DNA from: CBDCYS01 sp965226245
GTDB taxonomy: Bacteria > Acidobacteriota > Terriglobia > Bryobacterales > UBA6623
Direction of reading: 5' to 3'
Assembly (NCBI GenBank): GCA_965226245.1
Contig: CBDDCL010000015.1
Span: 3,968,001-4,032,000, forward strand
Length of the DNA stretch: 64,000 nt
Shown: one piece after another, positions 34,611-44,783 of the stretch
Numbering within the stretch: position 1 is the first letter of the stretch
How the letters are laid out: each line of letters opens with the position of its first letter
Translations under genes and position numbers: made by a program
Notes under the pieces: model-generated
The model's input: only the letters and a program-made list of their open reading frames with translations
What the model was told of the DNA's origin: nothing
Databases searched by the model: none

Positions 34611-36662
34611 ATGCCTCAAACTCCTGAATTGAACCCGCTCCTCGATCGAGAGTTCCGCATCCCGTTTGACCGGATTCGGGCCCAGCACGTCGAGCCGGCG
34701 ATTGACGAGCTGCTGCGCGACGCCCGCGAGCGTCTCAAAGAGCTGGCAACCGACCCGGCGGAGCGAACCTTCGCCAATACGCTTCTCGCGCTCGAGGAGG
34801 TTACCGAGAGACTTGGATACGCCATGAACATCGCCGGCCATCTCGAGTCCGTGGCGACGACTCCGGAATTGCGGGCCGCTTACAACGCCGTGCAGCCGCC
34901 GGTCAGCGAGTTCTATTCGAGCATTCCCCTCAACGAGGATCTTTGGAAGCAGCTCAAACGCTATGGCGGCACTGCCGAGGCAAGGGATCTCACCGGAGCG
35001 CGCGGCCGGTTTCTCAGCCGGACGCTTGACCGGTTTCGGCGAAGCGGAGCAGAGCTCGACGCAGCGGGCAAGAAGCGGCTGGCCGAAATCAATGTCGAGC
35101 TCACGAAGCGGACGACGAAATTTTCAGAAAACGTGCTCGACGCAACGAACGATTTCGAGCTGATCATCGAGCATGAATCGAAGCTTGCCGGCTTGCCTGC
35201 GAGCGCTATCGAGGCCGCCCGTGAAAGCGCCGAGAAAAAGAGCAAGAAGGGCTGGCGGTTCACTTTGCAGGCACCGAGCTATACCGCGGTCATGACTTAC
35301 CTCGATGACGCGGGGATCCGCGAGCAGATCTATCGGGCGTTCAGCAGGCGCGCTTCCGCGGGACGTTTCGACAACCGCGAAATCATTGGAGCGATTCTCG
35401 CGCTGCGGCGTGAAAAGGCGGAGCTGCTCGGCTATCCCAACTTTGCCGACTTGGCGCTCGAAGACCGCATGGCAAAGCGCGGCGAGGAGGCACGGAGTTT
35501 TGTTCGTTCGCTGAAGGCCAAGACCGACGGCGCGTTTGCGGCGGAAAACGCCGAGCTGCGGGGCTTCCGGGAGAGTCTCGAGGGGGGTGACGCCGCTGAA
35601 CTCGCCGGCTGGGACGTCGGCTATTACGCGGAAAAGATGCGTCAAGCGCGGTACGATTTCGACGAAGAAGAGCTGCGCCCCTACTTCCCGTTCGACTCGG
35701 TAGTCGAGGGAATGTTCGAAGTGGTCAAACGCTTGTACGACATTGAGGTCAAGCAGGAATCGAACGTTCCCGCCTGGGACCCGGACGTCCGCTACTACTC
35801 GGTTTACGACGCCGACCAGACATGGCTCGGTTCATTCTACGCCGACTTCTTCCCGCGCGAGAACAAAAGAGGGGGCGCCTGGATGGACGAGCTTATCACC
35901 GGTTCGCCCAGCGACGCGATCCAACAGCATCTCGGGCTGATCTGCGGTAATTTGACGCCGCCGATCGGCGACAAGCCGGCGCTGCTCACCCATCGCGAGG
36001 TGGAAACGATTTTCCACGAGTTCGGGCATCTGCTTCATCACCTGCTCAGTACAGTTGAGATCCGCAGCCTGGCGGGAACGAGCGTGGCCTGGGACTTCGT
36101 CGAGCTGCCTTCGCAAATCATGGAGAACTGGTGCTGGGAGCGCGAGGCGCTCGATCTGTTCGCCCGCCACTACGAGACAGGCCGGCCGATTCCAGAAGAG
36201 CTTTTCCAAAAAATGAAGACGGCCCGCACCTTCCGCGGCGCCAACGCGCAGATGCGGCAACTCAGTTTCGGGACCGTCGATCTTGCGCTCCACATCGACT
36301 ACGACCCCGAAAAAGACGCCGGCGTGATGGAGTACGGGTTCGCGATTCTGCAATCCTTCTCGCCGGTGAAGTTGCCCCCGGACCACGCCATGCTGGCTGG
36401 ATTCACGCACTTGTTCGCAAGCCCGGTCGGGTACGGAGCCGGCTACTACTCCTACAAATGGTCGGAAGTGCTCGATGCCGACGCCTTTACCCGTTTCGCT
36501 CGAGAGGGGATCTTCAGCCGGGAAGTGGGATTGCAGTTTCGCGAGCAAATCCTAGCCAAGGGCAACAGCGAATCCCCCGACACGCTGTTTCGCGGCTTTA
36601 TGGGCCGCGACCCCGATCCCGAGGCGCTGCTGGAACGGCTGGGGTTGGCCGGGGCGGGATAG
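34611..36662 (+). CDS. prlC: M3-family oligopeptidase (oligopeptidase A type)
   Basis: 683 residues, the normal length for oligopeptidase A/PrlC. The zinc motif HEFGH lies at about 469-473, with the third-ligand helix VELPSQIMENW following. The N-terminal NPLLDREFRIPFDRIRAQHVEPAI and the YYSVYDADQTWLGSFYADFFPRE stretch match the family. It degrades cytosolic peptides released by other proteases. No signal peptide is present. The ATG at 34611 is the first in frame. The 220 bp upstream contain no other feature that I recognise. Confidence 0.93.
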   Translation: MPQTPELNPLLDREFRIPFDRIRAQHVEPAIDELLRDARERLKELATDPAERTFANTLLALEEVTERLGYAMNIAGHLESVATTPELRAAYNAVQPPVSEFYSSIPLNEDLWKQLKRYGGTAEARDLTGARGRFLSRTLDRFRRSGAELDAAGKKRLAEINVELTKRTTKFSENVLDATNDFELIIEHESKLAGLPASAIEAARESAEKKSKKGWRFTLQAPSYTAVMTYLDDAGIREQIYRAFSRRASAGRFDNREIIGAILALRREKAELLGYPNFADLALEDRMAKRGEEARSFVRSLKAKTDGAFAAENAELRGFRESLEGGDAAELAGWDVGYYAEKMRQARYDFDEEELRPYFPFDSVVEGMFEVVKRLYDIEVKQESNVPAWDPDVRYYSVYDADQTWLGSFYADFFPRENKRGGAWMDELITGSPSDAIQQHLGLICGNLTPPIGDKPALLTHREVETIFHEFGHLLHHLLSTVEIRSLAGTSVAWDFVELPSQIMENWCWEREALDLFARHYETGRPIPEELFQKMKTARTFRGANAQMRQLSFGTVDLALHIDYDPEKDAGVMEYGFAILQSFSPVKLPPDHAMLAGFTHLFASPVGYGAGYYSYKWSEVLDADAFTRFAREGIFSREVGLQFREQILAKGNSESPDTLFRGFMGRDPDPEALLERLGLAGAG

Positions 36663-36839
36663 GGCAGGCGCCGGGCACGTCCGGACTGGATCGCGGGACT
36701 CAGGTGCTGGATGCGCGTGCCGCAATCCAGTCCTCATGGGGTGACAGTCCTTGTGAATGTCGAGAGGAATTCACAATGGGAGCCGGGTAAGTGGTAGGAA
36801 GGAAAGGGTTTAACTGTTCCCTCTATGAATACAAATCCC

Positions 36840-37190
36840 CTACTGGTTATGGGTGGGCCAAGTGCCAGACTCGGCTTGCCGCTTCCAGTAGCGGTTGCGT
36901 TTGAGGCGGTAGAACTTCACGCTGACTTTCCCCGCGTCGTCTAACGAGAGCTTTTCGGCCTCGAGCTCGCGCGAGCCCGCGAGTTCGTTGAGCGCCTTGG
37001 TGGTGATCCAGTGGAAAAAATCCCTTTCGAGAAGCACTTCGACCTGCCGACCGTAGAAGACTTGCTCGGGATTCTCCTCGAAGAGGTCCAGGATCGCTTC
37101 TTGAGCATCATCTACCTTGGAGTCTCAAGGGTACTCCTCGGGTTCGTCCGTGTAGTCCGACCAATCGACGTAGTCTTGGGGATCGTCCAT
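36840..37190 (-). pseudogene. Winged-helix-like small protein with an in-frame TGA
   Basis: A single frame from ATG 37190 to TAG 36840 reads MDDPQDYVDWSDYTDEPEEY, then TGA at codon 22 (37127-37125), then continues 94 codons: AQEAILDLFEENPEQVFYGR, QVEVLLERDFFHWITTKAL, NELAGSRELEAEKL and KFYRLKRNRYWKRQAE. The last part looks like a winged helix of the type seen in small regulators beside restriction or nuclease genes. The continuity across one stop points to a recent nonsense mutation or a sequencing error. A GTG at 37037 could start a shorter product. Confidence 0.6.
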
Positions 37191-37472
37191 TAGCAGCGGC
37201 TTTTGGCGCCGCGAGATTCACTTAGCCAGGGTTTACGTGCATGCCTCAGGAAGATCTTCGTCGCATACGTGGCTGGGTGCGATCGGGTACGCCATGAGAT
37301 TCCTGAAGCATGCTCTCGTCCAAGTACTTTGCCAGTTTGCTAGATGTTCCCATTGCCCGTAAGTCACTGATTAAATCACAAAAGCTAGATTATGCCGTGA
37401 CTCGTATTGGAATTCATTCTAGTCGAGCCGGGTTCATCGAGGGGTAGACGACCGGATTGACCCAAGCGCGGT

Positions 37473-37559
37473 AAACAGAGCCCGGAACGCCAGTGACGGG
37501 CCGCGGAGCATCTCGGCCACCTGAACTTGGACCCGTCACTGGCGTTCCGGGCTCTGTTT
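37473..37559. terminator. Large perfect inverted repeat at the leuB 3' end
   Basis: 28-bp arms (37473-37500 and 37532-37559, starting AAACAGAGCCCGGAACGCCA) around a 31-nt loop. The right arm overlaps the last base of the leuB stop codon. It could act as a terminator or mRNA stabiliser, or be one of the palindromic repeats of this genome. There is no U tract. Confidence 0.55.
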
Positions 37560-38643
37560 ATCCGATCGCCGCGCACACCGCCTGGCCAACTTCCTGCGTG
37601 GTGGCGGCCGTACCCTCGGGGTGGAGGTCCCCGGTCAGCGGTCCTTCACTGAGCACTTTCTGTATCGCGGCGTCTACCGCGGCTGCCTCTTCCTCGAGCC
37701 CAAAGCTGTAACTCAGCATCGCCGCCACCGAACCAATCGCGGCCAATGGATTCGCCTTGTTCTGCCCGGCGATGTCAGGAGCGGAACCATGGACCGGTTC
37801 GTAAAGCCCCCGCCAGACCCCGCTAGGAAGCTGGTCGCCGATCGAGGCCGAAGGCAGCATCCCGATCGAGCCGGCCAGTACCGCTCCCTCGTCGCTGAGG
37901 ATGTCGCCGAACAGGTTCTCGGTCACGACGACGTCGAATCGAGTCGGGTTCAGCACAAGCTGCATGGCGCAGTTGTCGACCAGAACGTGGTCGAGCTCGA
38001 CGTCAGGGAAGTCTTTCGAAATCTCGGTGACGACCTGCCGCCACATCTGGGAGTTCTCGAGGACGTTGGCTTTGTCGACCGAGGTCAGTTTGTTGCGCCG
38101 CTTGCGCGCCAGAGAAAAGGCCATGCGGGCGATGCGCACGATCTCGGACTCGCGATAGACCATCGAGTTCACTGCGATCCGCTCACCGTCTTCACCGCTG
38201 ATTCCCCGCGGCGTGCCGAAATAAAGACCCGCGGTCAGTTCCCGCACGATCAGCATGTCGGTGCCGCGGACAACATCATTCTTGAGCGGCGAGGAATCGA
38301 TCAGGCTCTCGTAAGCAACGATGGGCCGCAGATTGGCGAAAACGTCCAGCACCTTTCTCAAACCAAGCAAACCTTTCTCGGGCCGCTGGCCGGGCGGAAG
38401 GTTGTCGAACTCCGGCAGCCCGACCGCTCCGAGCAAAGTGGCGTCGGCCTGGAGCGCCAGCTTGGTCGTCTCTTGCGGCAATGGCCCGCCCGTCTCGTGG
38501 ATGGCTATACCACCGAGCAGCCCTTCGGTCAGATTCAGTTCATGGTTCCACTTATTGGCCACATGTTCGAGGACGCGAACGCCTTCACGAGTGACTTCCG
38601 GCCCAATGCCGTCGCCGGGAATGACGAAGATATTCAGTTTCAT
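37558..38643 (-). CDS. leuB: 3-isopropylmalate dehydrogenase
   Basis: 361 residues. It oxidatively decarboxylates 3-isopropylmalate in leucine synthesis, using NAD. Family signatures are the N-terminal FVIPGDGIGPEV, the substrate arginines in GLLGLRKVLDVFANLRP, RELTAGLYFGTPRG, the metal-binding aspartates in ENLFGDILSDE, and VHGSAPDIAGQ. The metal site and the invariant Lys (TSVDKANVL) are present. It appears to be monocistronic here; other leu genes are not in the window. Confidence 0.95.
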   Translation of the reverse strand: MKLNIFVIPGDGIGPEVTREGVRVLEHVANKWNHELNLTEGLLGGIAIHETGGPLPQETTKLALQADATLLGAVGLPEFDNLPPGQRPEKGLLGLRKVLDVFANLRPIVAYESLIDSSPLKNDVVRGTDMLIVRELTAGLYFGTPRGISGEDGERIAVNSMVYRESEIVRIARMAFSLARKRRNKLTSVDKANVLENSQMWRQVVTEISKDFPDVELDHVLVDNCAMQLVLNPTRFDVVVTENLFGDILSDEGAVLAGSIGMLPSASIGDQLPSGVWRGLYEPVHGSAPDIAGQNKANPLAAIGSVAAMLSYSFGLEEEAAAVDAAIQKVLSEGPLTGDLHPEGTAATTQEVGQAVCAAIG

Positions 38644-38891
38644 TGCTGGATCAGCCTCTTTTTTGAACCCCGCCAGCGGGGAAGGGTCGAGAATTTCTTA
38701 TTGTAGGAAAGCGGGTCGGCGAATGGCCTGAACGAGCGATCGTCCTGGTTGTGAGTGTTAGCCGTTCTTTGCTCGCGGCCCGGGTGAAATTGCCTCCTAT
38801 AATGGTGATGCTAGAGCAGCGGCGGTGCGGAGGCTGGTGCGTGGTAAAGCCGAGGGCGGCTCTTCATCAACTAAGGCCCCCGGAGGAATGT

Positions 38892-39755
38892 ATGATTCGA
38901 CTCGTAACGATTATTCTGGCGTCGCTGGCAGTGCTTCAGGCCCAAACCGGGCCACTGCGAGTGATTGCGTTTGGAGCTCACCCCGACGACTGTGACATCA
39001 AGGCATCGGGGCTGGCCGCCAAGTATGTCGCGGCCGGCCACAAGGTCAAGTTTGTTTCCGTAACGAACGGGGACGCGGGCCACTTCTCGGAAGGCGGCGG
39101 CATGCTGGCGGCCCGGCGCCGCGCCGAAGCCGAAAAGTCGGGCCGCCGGCTCGGCATCGAGTACGAAGTCTTGGACAACCATGACGGCGAGCTGGTTCCG
39201 TCGCTCGATATCAGGGAACAGGTCATACGGCGCATCCGCCAATGGAAGGCCGACATTGTATTGTCCCCTCGTCCCAATGACTATCATCCGGATCACCGTT
39301 ATACGGGCGTACTGGTCCAGGACGCGTCTTACATGGTGACGGTTCCCAATCTGGTCACCGATACGCCGGCGCTGCGCAAGAATCCGGTTTTCCTCTACTT
39401 CGCGGATCGCTTTCAAAGACCGGAGCCGTTTCGGCCCGACATCGTCGTCTCGATCGATGACGTGCTAGAGAAGAAATACCGCGCCCTCGACGCTCACGGG
39501 TCTCAATTCTATGAGTGGCTGCCCTGGCATGCGGGCAAGCTGGCCGAGGTTCCCCAAGACGCCAAGGCGCGCCTCGAATGGCTCAAAACGCAGCGGCGCT
39601 CCAGCGTGCCCGCGGAGTGGAAACAGAACCTTCGCAAGTGGTACGGGGCCGGCGCGGATTCGATCAAAGCGGCCGAAGCTTTCCAGATCACCGAGTACGG
39701 CCTGCAGCCGAGCGAGGAAGAGATCCGCCGGTTGTTTCCGTTCTTTCCGAACTAG
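38892..39755 (+). CDS. Exported LmbE/PIG-L-type deacetylase
   Basis: 287 residues from ATG 38892, with GGAGGAATG immediately upstream. A signal peptide (MIRLVTIILASLAVLQAQ) is followed by the zinc-binding AHPDD motif, VSVTNGDAGHF, and the second ligand block RPNDYHPDHR. The family removes N-acetyl groups from sugar conjugates such as GlcNAc derivatives. Secreted versions in Acidobacteria probably act on exogenous or envelope glycans, which is inference. An upstream in-frame extension lacks a ribosome-binding site. Confidence 0.9.
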   Translation: MIRLVTIILASLAVLQAQTGPLRVIAFGAHPDDCDIKASGLAAKYVAAGHKVKFVSVTNGDAGHFSEGGGMLAARRRAEAEKSGRRLGIEYEVLDNHDGELVPSLDIREQVIRRIRQWKADIVLSPRPNDYHPDHRYTGVLVQDASYMVTVPNLVTDTPALRKNPVFLYFADRFQRPEPFRPDIVVSIDDVLEKKYRALDAHGSQFYEWLPWHAGKLAEVPQDAKARLEWLKTQRRSSVPAEWKQNLRKWYGAGADSIKAAEAFQITEYGLQPSEEEIRRLFPFFPN

Positions 39756-39808
39756 CTAGATACTACCCCGGCGATTCTGAGGATTTTGTTCGCGGAAATG
39801 GCGGCACG

Positions 39809-39918
39809 AACAGAGCCGCGCCCGCAAGGTGCGGTCGAGTCTGGCAGTGACCGCATTCCGGTGGCGGCCCCGACGCACTGACTGCCCTCGACCGCACCCT
39901 TGCGGGCGCGGCTCTGTT
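39809..39918. repeat. Palindromic repeat, copy 1
   Basis: About 110 bp with arms AACAGAGCCGCGCCCGCAAG and its complement (right arm 39888-39918), centred on a GC-rich loop. The same unit in the opposite orientation lies at 44784-44895, so the two copies bracket the EF-G2 and priA genes. Confidence 0.85.
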
Positions 39919-39948
39919 CCCCACGAACGAAATTTCAAATATCTTTGG

Positions 39949-42048
39949 CTAGTCTTCTTCGGCCTCGGCGCCTTCACGGCCCCGTTTGGCGGCGGCGATG
40001 ACCTTCTCGGCGACCTGATGCGGCACGAAGTCGTAGTGGTCCAGCTCCATCGAAAAACTGCCGCGTCCCTGGGTCATCGATGTCAGATCGTTGGCATAGG
40101 TCAGCATTTCCGCCATGGGAGCCTGGGCGCGGATGATCTGGCTGGAACCCTTGGTGTCCATCCCCTGGATGCGGCCGCGTCGGCCGTTGAGATCGCCCAT
40201 TAGATCTCCGGCGAAGTCACTCGGGGTGACGACTTCCACGCTCATGATCGGCTCGAGCAGCGCCGCATTCGCCACGGCCATCGCCGCCCGGAACGCCTTG
40301 CGGCCCGCCAGCTTGAAAGCCAGCTCCGATGAGTCGACGTCGTGGTACTGGCCGTCGTAGAGGACCACTTTGAAATCAACTACGGGATAGCCCGCCAAGT
40401 AGCCCCCGGAGGCGGCCTCGATGACGCCCTTCTCGACCGCTGGAATATAGGTCTTCGGAATCGCCCCGCCGAAAATTTCGTTCGCGAATTCGAATCCTTT
40501 GCCGCGCCCCAGCGGCTCCATGCGAATGCGGCAGTCTCCGAATTGGCCGTGTCCGCCGGTCTGCTTCTTGTGGCGGCCTTGCACTTGGGCTTTGCCCCGG
40601 ATGGTTTCCCGGTAGGGGATTTGAGGCGCCTTCAGCTCGACCGCGACGTTGTAGCGTTTCTTGAGGCGGCTGACAATAATCTCGAGGTGTTGCTGCCCGT
40701 TACCGCCCAGCAGGAACTCCTGGGTCTGCGCGTCCCGGAAGAACGTCAAGGTCGCGTCTTCCTCCAGGATCTTGTGGATCGCGTTGCCTAAACGGTCCTC
40801 GTCTTGGCGCGTCTTGGGCTGGATGGCGTAGGCGATCGCCGGGCTGGGAATCACCGCTTTGGGGAAGAAGATAGGACTCCCCTTGACTCCCAGGCTGTCG
40901 CCGGTCAGGGTGTCTTTGAGTTTCGCGACCGCACCCAGGTCCCCGGCGTGGATGGCGGTTACCGGTTTCAGGTCCTTGCCCGAAATGACGGAGATGCGCG
41001 CGAAACGCTCATCTGAGTCTTTGGAATGATTGTAGACATGGTCGTCGTTGTTGAGAACTCCCGAGACCACTTTGAAGAAACTGACTCGGCCAGCGAAGGG
41101 ATCGGCCACCGTCTTGTAGACATAAAGCGCAAGCGGCTCGCTATCGGAAATCTTGCGCTTGAGGACGCCCTCTGAGCCGTCGCTGCCTTCGACCTCGCCA
41201 CGCGCGGCCGGCGGCGGAACGTATTCAGCCAGAAAGCCGAGGAGCGCATCGGCGCCCATGTTCTCGGTTGCCGACCCACACAGGACGGGAAAAATCTTGC
41301 CCTCCGCAACGGCTTTCCGCAGGCCGGCCAGGATCTTTTCCGGCGGCAGGGTCAGTTCTTCCAAGAACTCGTTGAGCAGGTCGTCGTCACTCTCCGCGAC
41401 CATCTCAATCAGAGCTTCACGGGCCGATTCGGCGTCGGCGGCCAATTCGCCCGGGATATCGCCCGCCGTCCCTTTGCCGCTGCCGCCTCGCTCGTAGGTA
41501 TAGGCTTTCATGCCGATGAGATCGATGACACCCTGGAAGTCCTTTTCCGACCCGATCGGCAGTTGAACCGGCACCGCGCCTCGGCCCAGTATCTCCTGAA
41601 CCTCCGCCAGCACGCGCGAGAAGTCGGCGCGCTCGCGGTCGAGCTTGTTGATGAAAACGACCCTGGGCTGGCCGTAGTCCGCTGCGAAGCCCCAGACTTT
41701 TTCTGTTTGGACTTCAATGCCGGCAACGCCGTCGATGACGATCAAGGCAGCGTCGGCTGCCAGCATCGACGCTTTCGTCTCGTTGATGAAGATGTTGTAG
41801 CCCGGCGTGTCGATGAAGTTCAGCTTCCTGTTTTTCCACTCGATGCAGGCCAGCGACGACGAGATGGTCACCTTGCGGGCGATCTCTTCCTCGTCGTGAT
41901 CGGTGATGGTATTGCCCTCGTCGACCGAAGTCAGCCTGGTCGTGACGCCGGCGGTGTAGAGACAAGCCGCGACCAGGCTGGTCTTGCCGCAATCGCCGTG
42001 GCCCGCGACGGCGACGTTGCGCACATCTTTACCTTCATAGACCTTCAT
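39949..42048 (-). CDS. fusA2: EF-G paralogue (elongation factor G2 type)
   Basis: 699 residues with all five EF-G domains. The P loop is GHGDCGKTSL, G4 is NKLD, and switch II is DTPGYNIFINE, with Tyr where canonical EF-G has the catalytic His of DTPGH. That replacement, and the GHGDCGKT P loop, mark the EF-G-like branch (for example the mycobacterial EF-G2 type), whose role in elongation is doubtful. The domain IV segment (KQTGGHGQFGDCRIRMEPL) and the C-terminal MTQGRGSFSMELDHYDFVP are normal. It has no str-operon neighbours, as is usual for the paralogue. Confidence 0.9.
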   Translation of the reverse strand: MKVYEGKDVRNVAVAGHGDCGKTSLVAACLYTAGVTTRLTSVDEGNTITDHDEEEIARKVTISSSLACIEWKNRKLNFIDTPGYNIFINETKASMLAADAALIVIDGVAGIEVQTEKVWGFAADYGQPRVVFINKLDRERADFSRVLAEVQEILGRGAVPVQLPIGSEKDFQGVIDLIGMKAYTYERGGSGKGTAGDIPGELAADAESAREALIEMVAESDDDLLNEFLEELTLPPEKILAGLRKAVAEGKIFPVLCGSATENMGADALLGFLAEYVPPPAARGEVEGSDGSEGVLKRKISDSEPLALYVYKTVADPFAGRVSFFKVVSGVLNNDDHVYNHSKDSDERFARISVISGKDLKPVTAIHAGDLGAVAKLKDTLTGDSLGVKGSPIFFPKAVIPSPAIAYAIQPKTRQDEDRLGNAIHKILEEDATLTFFRDAQTQEFLLGGNGQQHLEIIVSRLKKRYNVAVELKAPQIPYRETIRGKAQVQGRHKKQTGGHGQFGDCRIRMEPLGRGKGFEFANEIFGGAIPKTYIPAVEKGVIEAASGGYLAGYPVVDFKVVLYDGQYHDVDSSELAFKLAGRKAFRAAMAVANAALLEPIMSVEVVTPSDFAGDLMGDLNGRRGRIQGMDTKGSSQIIRAQAPMAEMLTYANDLTSMTQGRGSFSMELDHYDFVPHQVAEKVIAAAKRGREGAEAEED

Positions 42049-42262
42049 TCGTACTGACTCCCAATATTATGAGCAGAGGACCGAGGAATGACTTCTTTGG
42101 AGTCGAAAAGAACCGGCTGTGTGCCCGGTTCCTGTCCCTGGTCGGCGCCGCCTCGGGCCTGGGGCTCAAAGCGCCCGTCCCTCTATTGTTAGCGAAAGCG
42201 GGCCGGAATACAACGTTGGGGCCGAACATGGCCGTTCCTTCGAGTGCCGCGAGGCGCCGCTG

Positions 42263-44695
42263 CTACATGACGCTCAGCGGGTCGACATCAATCACCAGCG
42301 CGGTCACGGGCCAGTTGTCGCCTCGGGCGAAATCGCGGGCGCGCTTGATGAGCTGCCCGAGCACGCGCCGATTCTTGGCCTTGAGGATGAATTGAAAGCG
42401 GTAGTCGGTTTTCAGCCGTGCAAGCGGAGCCGCCGAGGGACCGAGCAAGCGGATGCCCTCGGGAACCTCTCCATGTAAGTAGCGGCCCAGGCGGCCGCTC
42501 ATGGCCAGCGCCTCTTCCAGTTTCTTGCTTCTCACAAGCAGGATCGCCATGGGCGCAAGCGGCGGATAGTGCAGCATGCGGCGGAAGTGGATTTCCTTCT
42601 TGTAGAACCCGTCGTAATCCTGGGCGGCCGCAAAACGGATGGCGTAGTGGTCCGGGTTGATCGTTTGCAGCAGCACCCGTCCGGGAAGATCGCCTCGCCC
42701 CGCGCGGCCGGCGACTTGGGTCAGCAACTGGAAGGTTCGCTCCGCGGCGCGGAAGTCGGGCATGCCCAGGCCCACGTCAGCGGCCACCACGCCGACCAGC
42801 GTCACGTTTGGGATGTCGTGTCCCTTGGCGATCATTTGGGTCCCCACCAGGATGTCGTACTCGCGGTTTCGGAAAGCGTTCAGCACGGTCTCGTAGTGGT
42901 TCCGGCCGCGAACCGAATCACGGTCCAGGCGCGCGATGCGGGCTTCGGGAAAGCTCCGCCGCAAGTAGTCTTCGACCTTCTCCGAACCGCTCCCGATGAA
43001 ATAGATGTACTCACTCTCGCATTTGGGACACAGCGAGGGAACCGGCTCGGCGTAGTCGCAATAGTGACACTCCAGCTTGCGCGCCTGGCGGTGGAATGTC
43101 AGCGTGAGCGAACAATTGCGGCACTCGATGCGCGCGCCGCACGATCGGCAGGCGACAAAAGTCGAGAAGCCGCGGCGGTTGAGCAGCATCATCACCTGCT
43201 CGCCCTGCTTGAGGCGGTTGCGAATCGCCTCGTCGAGCGCTCGCGAAAACAGGTCCTGGCGGCGCGTTTCGACGAACTCCAGCCGCATGTCGATCACGTC
43301 GACTTTCGGCAGCGGGCGCTTTCCGATTCTCTCGGGCATGGTGAGCAATTCGTACTTCCCTCGCCCGGCGTTGTGGCGAGACTCGAGGCTGGGCGTCGCC
43401 GAACCCAGCACCACCGTGGCTCCTGCTTTCTGGGCGCGGACAACCGCCACGTCGCGGCCGTTGTAGCGAGGCGTCTCGTCCTGTTTGTAGCTTGCGTCGT
43501 GCTCTTCGTCGACGATGATCAACCCCAGGTTCTCGACCGGGGCAAACACCGCCGAGCGCGTGCCCACCGCCACCCGGGCTTTTCCTTGGCGCAGGCGCCT
43601 CCACTGGCCGGAACGCTCCCATCCCGAGAAAGCACTGTGGAGAATCGCCACTTTGTCACCGAAGCGGCCAAAAAACTGTGTGGCGACCGCGGGTGTGAGC
43701 GCGATTTCGGGGACCAACAAGAGTGAGCCTTTCCCTTGGGACAGCGCCTCTTCGATGGCGCGAAGATAGACCTCCGTCTTGCCCGAGCCCGTGACCCCGT
43801 GAATGAGAAAGGTTCGATACTCCCCGCCGCGGATAGAAGAACAAATAGCGCCCAAGGCCGCCTTCTGATCACGATTCAGTTCCACGACCGGGGTTACGCT
43901 GGGCCCCTTGGGGTTCACGCTGTCGAACTCGCTCCAAAGTTTCACGGCGCCGGCCCGCGCCAGCCGGCGTGCAATGGTTTTGGCGTCTTTTCGCAGGGAA
44001 ACGAGAGGTTCGACCTCGTGAGATCCCGGCTGCTGGCGCAGAAAGTCGAGCAGCCAGCGCTCGCCCCGGCTGAGCTTTTCAGGAGCCGACTGAAGATCAG
44101 CGGCTGTCACCATCAGCCGACCGGAGCGGCTCAGGGAGGGGTCTTTCTTGGTGAGGACCGGCTCGACGGTCAGCAGTCCTTTCCGTTTCATGCTTCTCAG
44201 CGCCGCGTCTGCTCCAGGCACCTTGCGCTTGAGGTGCTGTTCGCTGAGGGACCGCTTTTCCAGGGCATGGAGCAGCCGGGCGGCGTGATCCTCCGTGCCG
44301 GGAGCGGTGAACTGGCGCGCCGCCTCGACGCCGCTGGGTGTCAGCGAGACGATCTTGCCGGCTCGGGTCTCTCCGGCCAGCGGCAGCATGGTCCGCAAGA
44401 CCTCTCCGTAGGGCGCGCAGTAGTAATCGGCGATCCAGCGGCCCAGATCGAGAAGCTCGGCTGTCAAGGCCGGCTCTTCATCGAGCAGCCGCAGGACCTC
44501 GCGGGCTTGCTGGCGAGGAGCTTTCCCATGCCGGCCAACAACGACTCCCGTCAGCTTGCGGGCGCCAAAAGGCACGACCACGCGGCTGCCCGCTTGCGCG
44601 CGGTGGTGCAGCGTTTCGGGCAAGCGGTAAGTAAAGGGCTGGTCGACGGGAACGGGAACGGCGACGTCACAAAACTGCGGTCCATTGGGACGCAT
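42263..44695 (-). CDS. priA: Primosomal replication restart helicase PriA
   Basis: 810 residues. N-terminal DNA-binding part (VAVPVPVDQPFTYRLPE), Walker A GVTGSGKTEVYLRAIE, Walker B VDEEHDASYKQDETPRYNGR, then the zinc-binding module with four CxxC pairs (CRSCGA, CRNCS, CHYCD, CPKCES), and the helicase C lobe with VGTQMIAKGHD and QVAGRAGRG. PriA reloads the replisome at stalled forks using DnaB. It begins just inside a palindromic repeat on its 5' side and stands alone. Confidence 0.95.
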   Translation of the reverse strand: MRPNGPQFCDVAVPVPVDQPFTYRLPETLHHRAQAGSRVVVPFGARKLTGVVVGRHGKAPRQQAREVLRLLDEEPALTAELLDLGRWIADYYCAPYGEVLRTMLPLAGETRAGKIVSLTPSGVEAARQFTAPGTEDHAARLLHALEKRSLSEQHLKRKVPGADAALRSMKRKGLLTVEPVLTKKDPSLSRSGRLMVTAADLQSAPEKLSRGERWLLDFLRQQPGSHEVEPLVSLRKDAKTIARRLARAGAVKLWSEFDSVNPKGPSVTPVVELNRDQKAALGAICSSIRGGEYRTFLIHGVTGSGKTEVYLRAIEEALSQGKGSLLLVPEIALTPAVATQFFGRFGDKVAILHSAFSGWERSGQWRRLRQGKARVAVGTRSAVFAPVENLGLIIVDEEHDASYKQDETPRYNGRDVAVVRAQKAGATVVLGSATPSLESRHNAGRGKYELLTMPERIGKRPLPKVDVIDMRLEFVETRRQDLFSRALDEAIRNRLKQGEQVMMLLNRRGFSTFVACRSCGARIECRNCSLTLTFHRQARKLECHYCDYAEPVPSLCPKCESEYIYFIGSGSEKVEDYLRRSFPEARIARLDRDSVRGRNHYETVLNAFRNREYDILVGTQMIAKGHDIPNVTLVGVVAADVGLGMPDFRAAERTFQLLTQVAGRAGRGDLPGRVLLQTINPDHYAIRFAAAQDYDGFYKKEIHFRRMLHYPPLAPMAILLVRSKKLEEALAMSGRLGRYLHGEVPEGIRLLGPSAAPLARLKTDYRFQFILKAKNRRVLGQLIKRARDFARGDNWPVTALVIDVDPLSVM

Positions 44696-44783
44696 GCAGT
44701 ACCGATTCTAGCGGATCGGTCCGCAAGCATAGACCGCACGGCCTCTTTTGAATAGGGCGGCGAATTTTGGCTTGGCCGCGCCG

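Noticed and set aside
36722..36738. A 16-bp match to the IS transposase gene (atccagtcctcatggg)
   Set aside because: Isolated, no inverted repeats or flanking IS sequence; most likely chance or a short remnant that cannot be supported.
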